A program made the translations under genes and the position numbers. From positions 1 to 11,207 of the forward strand of contig DNNJ01000036.1 in NCBI GenBank assembly GCA_003487955.1: a DNA stretch of 11,207 nucleotides, given 5' to 3'. The stretch comes from Clostridiales bacterium. Its GTDB lineage: Bacteria; Bacillota; Clostridia; Tissierellales; Sedimentibacteraceae. Every line of letters starts with the position of its first letter. The stretch's first letter is position 1. The notes beneath the pieces are model-generated. The model saw nothing but the letters and a program-made list of their open reading frames with translations. It searched no databases and was not told the DNA's origin. This document shows positions 8,302-11,207 of this stretch, one piece after another.

Positions 8302-9971
8302 AAACAAGACAAATATTGATATATGCATTTATTGCATGTATATCCATTACAACAACTATTTCCTGTAAGGACAAGGAAAGTGAAATTTCATATTTCCATA
8401 AAGTAGATCCGGTTGTATCTGTCTATGTGACTTTTCCAAATAGTGAACAGCAATTTACGACAAGCCAGAAACGTCCTTTTGGAAATGAAATTAAAATTGA
8501 TTTCCCCTATTATTATCCCGAGAACAGTGAAACAAGGATAGATGTATCTCAACTGAAACTATTTATTGAGTTTCACAAAGAGATTACCGTTTCAACAGTG
8601 GTTCCTGAAATTATAAATTTAGACAACCCTCTCGTCATTGATTATGTCAATGCAGACGGGACAAAGGAAATACTGACAATTACTGCGAATATCAGCAAGA
8701 ATGGTGATGCTCGGATTACTTATTTTGCCCTACCCCAGGTGGAGGAATACGGACTCATTGTTGAATCTGTAAAAAAGATAGGAATCAATAAGAAAGGCAA
8801 AGATCTTTCAAATCAGGTACCGGAAATAAGAATTTCGGAATCGGCAACAATTTCTCCCGATCCATCAATACCCCAGAATTTTAATAATCCCGTTGAATAT
8901 ACGGTAACAGCTCAGGATGGAACAGAAATAAAATACGTGGTTGACAATATCGACCTGTTGGACAATTTTGATATGACAAGAGGAATCAACATTGCTTCAT
9001 GGTTATCCACTCCAAAGTATTCGGGTGCACAAAGAATAGGTTTTTTTCAGGAAGCGGATGTAAAGCTTCTATCCGAAGCGGGCTTCGATCATATTCGTTT
9101 ATGTATCGATGAAGTTGTCATGTGGGATGATGCAGGAAGAAAAATTTATCCTTATGCATTTGATTTATTGCACAACGCTGTCGAATGGTGCAGTAAACAC
9201 AATATGCGAGTACTTGTAGATTTACATACAACACGTAATCATCGCTTTACAAACTCAGAAAATATATTATTCACAGATCCGAATGAACCGCCAAAATTTA
9301 TAAAATTATGGGAAGACTTGTCTGACGAATTATCCAAATACCCCAATTCACTGGTAGCCTACGAATTACTCAACGAACCGGTTTCCGGTGATCCTGAAAA
9401 CTGGAACAAGGTAGCAGCACTGGCCATTAATGCAATACGTGCCAAAGAAAAAAACAGAACCATCATTGTAGGTGTTTGTACTTCAAACAGTGCCGAACGT
9501 TATAATGATTTAAAGTTACCCAGTACGCATAAGATATTGATGACATTCCATTATTATGGTCCTTTTTTACTTACTTACTATGGCGCACAATCCACTACGG
9601 GAGGAAGAAGAGATATTCCGATTCAATATCCGGGACAACTCGTCCCTGATGAATGGATATCTGCATTACCTGTAAATTGGCAATCAACAGGTCGACGAAT
9701 ATACACCAAGGAAACGCATGCAACAAATATTCTTCAAAGGGTTAACAAGGCAAAACAATTAGGAGTTTCTGTCTTTGTAGGAGAATTCGGCACGTGGAAC
9801 GCAACACCCGAACCTGCCCGCACTAACTGGTACAGAGACATAGTGGCAATCCTTAGTGAAAATGAGATTCCCTATACTTCTTGGGATTACAAGGGAGCAG
9901 GATATAGCGTTATTTCTGATTCTCGTGAAATTCTCTATCCGGAAATATTTAAAATATTATCGGGAAAATAA
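8298..9971 (+). CDS. GH5-like endo-glycanase lipoprotein with N-terminal accessory domains
   Basis: Predicted surface endo-acting glycoside hydrolase of clan GH-A, family GH5 by motifs, cutting a beta-linked polysaccharide by the retaining mechanism. The signal peptide ends in TISC with Cys23, followed by the acidic KDKESE expected for surface export. Residues about 34-130 form a first accessory domain shared with the preceding 133-aa protein. Residues about 135-216 form a second one, ending ESATISP...NFNNPVEYTVTAQDGTEIKYVV, a DUF5018-like pattern. The (beta/alpha)8 catalytic domain spans about 225-557: MTRGINIASWLS at its start, conserved Arg267 (HIRL), His310 (VDLH), acid/base Glu360 in YELLNEP, His418-Tyr419 (FHYY), nucleophile Glu496 in VFVGEFG, and Trp529 near the end. 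All key residues are present and the gene looks intact. The GH5 subfamily and substrate (beta-glucan, mannan, xyloglucan and others are possible) cannot be set from this sequence. It is the last gene of the operon. Confidence 0.9.
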   Translation: MKTRQILIYAFIACISITTTISCKDKESEISYFHKVDPVVSVYVTFPNSEQQFTTSQKRPFGNEIKIDFPYYYPENSETRIDVSQLKLFIEFHKEITVSTVVPEIINLDNPLVIDYVNADGTKEILTITANISKNGDARITYFALPQVEEYGLIVESVKKIGINKKGKDLSNQVPEIRISESATISPDPSIPQNFNNPVEYTVTAQDGTEIKYVVDNIDLLDNFDMTRGINIASWLSTPKYSGAQRIGFFQEADVKLLSEAGFDHIRLCIDEVVMWDDAGRKIYPYAFDLLHNAVEWCSKHNMRVLVDLHTTRNHRFTNSENILFTDPNEPPKFIKLWEDLSDELSKYPNSLVAYELLNEPVSGDPENWNKVAALAINAIRAKEKNRTIIVGVCTSNSAERYNDLKLPSTHKILMTFHYYGPFLLTYYGAQSTTGGRRDIPIQYPGQLVPDEWISALPVNWQSTGRRIYTKETHATNILQRVNKAKQLGVSVFVGEFGTWNATPEPARTNWYRDIVAILSENEIPYTSWDYKGAGYSVISDSREILYPEIFKILSGK

Positions 9972-9981
9972 TTTCCGATAA
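9957..9981 (+). repeat. Hairpin around the GH5 stop codon
   Basis: TTATCGGGAA (9957-9966) pairs with TTTCCGATAA (9972-9981), ten pairs including one G-U. The five-base loop AATAA contains the TAA stop codon (9969-9971). It could protect the mRNA 3' end or help termination together with the stronger hairpin 54 bp further on. No T-run follows, so it is not a typical intrinsic terminator alone. Confidence 0.45.
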
Positions 9982-10034
9982 CTTTACGAAAAAGTCAAAT
10001 ACATCCGAGGCTGTACAATATAAGTTTTGATTAT

Positions 10035-10074
10035 AGTTTCTTCCATTCACTTATGAAAGTGAATGGAAGAAACT
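10035..10074 (+). terminator. Perfect 18-bp-stem hairpin, probable terminator of the PUL operon
   Basis: AGTTTCTTCCATTCACTT (10035-10052) and its exact reverse complement (10057-10074) flank the loop ATGA. It starts 64 bp behind the GH5 stop. The stem is AT-rich, and the downstream flank TATCTCTC has no long T-run, so it differs from a textbook intrinsic terminator. Its position and perfection still make termination or 3'-end stabilisation the likely role. Being symmetrical, it could also stop transcription coming from the other side. Confidence 0.7.
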
Positions 10075-10165
10075 TATCTCTCTGCACTGATAATTCATAG
10101 ATCATGAGACTAAAAACTGGAGACCATTTATATTCCTAATTTTAATGAACTAGTTTACTTCATGA

Positions 10166-10590
10166 GTGTCCACTAAAAATGGACACGATTAAAAATTAAA
10201 TAAATTCGGTTTACTAGAACCATAGAGATCATTGACTTTATTGATATTCTTTTTGTCGAACAAGTCACGTAAGCGAGTCTTGTCAGTAAGAGAGATATCT
10301 AAATTTGCAGGATTTCATAAATACTTCGTTCCAATTTCATGTCATTTTGCATAATAACCACAAAAACAATATATTATTATAACACAGTATATTTGGATAC
10401 GCACAGCATTTTCAGAAGTACCCCAAATTTCTTTATCTTCAGATGCTGCTTGATCCACTTGAAAAACAGTTCCGCTCTCCATCTATTCTTATACAGGTTA
10501 GCAATAATCAATGCGGAAGAGGTCAAATCATTGGTGAGATAGGTGTAGTTTGTCGAGATAGACGACTCGTGTTAGCTTTTGTATTTCCTC
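10166..10590 (-). mobile_element. Remnant of an IS4-family insertion sequence (3' end)
   Basis: The end of a decayed insertion sequence, recognised by its broken transposase gene. Just behind the transposase stop codon lies GTGTCCA-CTAAAAA-TGGACAC (10166-10186), a 7-bp stem with a 7-base loop. It may be the element's terminal region or its terminator. The exact outer edge, a target duplication and the other end cannot be seen. The far boundary at about 10590 is where recognisable similarity fades. Confidence 0.6.
10189..10590 (-). pseudogene. IS4-family transposase, C-terminal part, frameshifted
   Basis: Read on the minus strand, about 125 codons of an IS4-type DDE transposase can be followed with frame changes. 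From upstream: YLTNDLTSSALIIANL, then YKNRWRAELFFKWIK at 10493-10449, which fits the IS4 signature Y(2)R(3)E(6)K exactly and contains the catalytic Glu. It continues with QHLKIKKF, then GTSENAVRIQIYC after a lost base near 10421-10427. After an extra base in the A-run at about 10362-10366 it reads VVIMQNDMKLERSIYEILQI, and after a lost base near 10300 DISLTDKTRLRDLF. It ends KPNLFNF at a TAA (10191-10189). Upstream of about 10541 another frame break is likely and similarity becomes weak (KLTRVVYLDKLH). The DDE aspartates and the N-terminus are not found, so the gene is dead. A 67-codon plus-strand frame at 10339-10542 is only its antisense shadow. Confidence 0.82.
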
Positions 10591-11207
10591 CCCTAATAAT
10601 ATAAAATAAATTTGCAAATCACCTTGACACTTTAATTTTGTAAAATTATGACAAGAGAAAGGCGTCAATAGAGCAAAAATCCGAAGTTCCAGAATACCCT
10701 GTAGTGGAATTTCTTATATCGAGCCCGCGTTGCTTAATTTTTTCCGATTTATTCGTTTTTTGAGGGAAGGTTTGCGGAATATTCTGGCACATTATTTCCA
10801 TTCCTTTTTTACTTTGTAATCTCTTACACGAGTTATATAGGAAAAGAAAAAAAGAAAATTCAAACTTAATGTCAGATTTTGTCGGCTTGTTCTTGGAATT
10901 AACAGGTATTCAATATGTGAGTTATACGTATAGATTATTAATTTATCAATCATAGTGAAAACTCTTTACGAGGCTATTTGAGTAAGAGGCCAGTTCTTTT
11001 TCTCTTGATTTCCTTTTTTCTTGTAATCCTGTTTATGTACACTCAGCACAGTGTGAAAATTACGGATGTTATAGGAGTTCTGGTGATGAATTTACAATGA
11101 GCCCGTTCCACGTACTTTGGTCCCTACCTCAAACGATAAATAGATGGCAATTCCATGGGAGTAATTAATCAGAATGAAGATTATACGGGCTATGACAATA
11201 ATGTGCC
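10591..11207. other. Gene-poor AT-rich DNA, probably decayed
   Basis: I found no intact coding region, RNA gene or CRISPR array in these 617 bp on either strand. Stops are frequent in all frames. At the right edge one plus-strand frame reads protein-like pieces between stops: STYFGPYLKR, then after a stop IDGNSMGVINQNEDYTGYDNNV running off the window, with an ATG at 11155. This may be a gene start or a relic; it cannot be decided here. Confidence 0.5.

Noticed and set aside
7900..9971. The small lipoprotein and GH5 genes as one gene broken by a frameshift
   Set aside because: The GH5 gene has its own complete lipoprotein signal peptide right at the GTG, and both proteins carry their own copy of the same domain, so two genes are the better explanation.
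10339..10542. Plus-strand open frame of 67 codons
   Set aside because: It lies antisense to the IS4-type transposase remnant, which explains the sequence better; the peptide has no recognisable features.
10786..11207. 11-bp inverted repeat GGCACATTATT (10786-10796) and AATAATGTGCC (11197-11207)
   Set aside because: A match of this length is not rare by chance in AT-rich DNA of this size, and the right arm ends at the window edge, so no element can be supported.

Overview
The window looks like a piece of a Bacteroidota (probably Bacteroidales) chromosome that carries a polysaccharide utilization locus (PUL). The evidence is an adjacent SusC/SusD pair, several lipoproteins with acidic residues after the lipid cysteine, AT-rich or A-rich leaders mostly without a clear Shine-Dalgarno sequence, low G+C, and an IS4-type transposase remnant. 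I cannot name the genus from the sequence.

Layout. Positions 2-928 hold the 3' part of an alpha/beta-hydrolase (carbohydrate-esterase-like) gene that runs in from outside the window. An AT-rich gap of 386 bp follows, which should hold the promoter of the next block. Positions 1315-9971 form one compact plus-strand operon of five genes: (1) a 584-aa lipoprotein with a DUF4988-like N-terminus and a DUF1566/FISUMP-like C-terminus; (2) a SusC-type TonB-dependent transporter of 1033 aa; (3) a SusD-type glycan-binding lipoprotein of 551 aa; (4) a 133-aa lipoprotein; (5) a 557-aa surface-type lipoprotein with a GH5-like (clan GH-A) catalytic domain. Spacings are 28, 6 and 38 bp, then a 3-base overlap in which the GTG start of the enzyme overlaps the TGA stop of the small lipoprotein. 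The operon is followed by a hairpin enclosing the enzyme's stop codon and by a perfect 18-bp-stem hairpin that probably ends transcription. Positions 9972-11207 hold no intact gene. They contain a minus-strand, multiply frameshifted 3' remnant of an IS4-family transposase (about 10189-10590) and then about 600 bp of AT-rich, probably decayed DNA.

How it works together (inference). The GH5-like endo-enzyme cuts a polysaccharide at the cell surface, SusD and the other lipoproteins capture the oligosaccharides, and SusC imports them in a TonB-dependent way. The upstream esterase could remove acyl groups from the same glycan, but it is separated by a long gap and looks richer in G+C, so its membership is uncertain. 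No regulator lies in the window and SusC has no STN domain, so control is not of the classical SusC-STN/FecR anti-sigma type. The glycan cannot be named from sequence alone; GH5 suggests a beta-linked plant, algal or fungal polysaccharide.

Most unusual points: the 133-aa lipoprotein aligns with the first ~131 residues of the GH5 enzyme directly behind it and is probably translationally coupled to it; the lead gene is a DUF4988 plus DUF1566-like chimera placed in front of susC; and there is a clearly readable but dead IS4-type transposase behind the locus.
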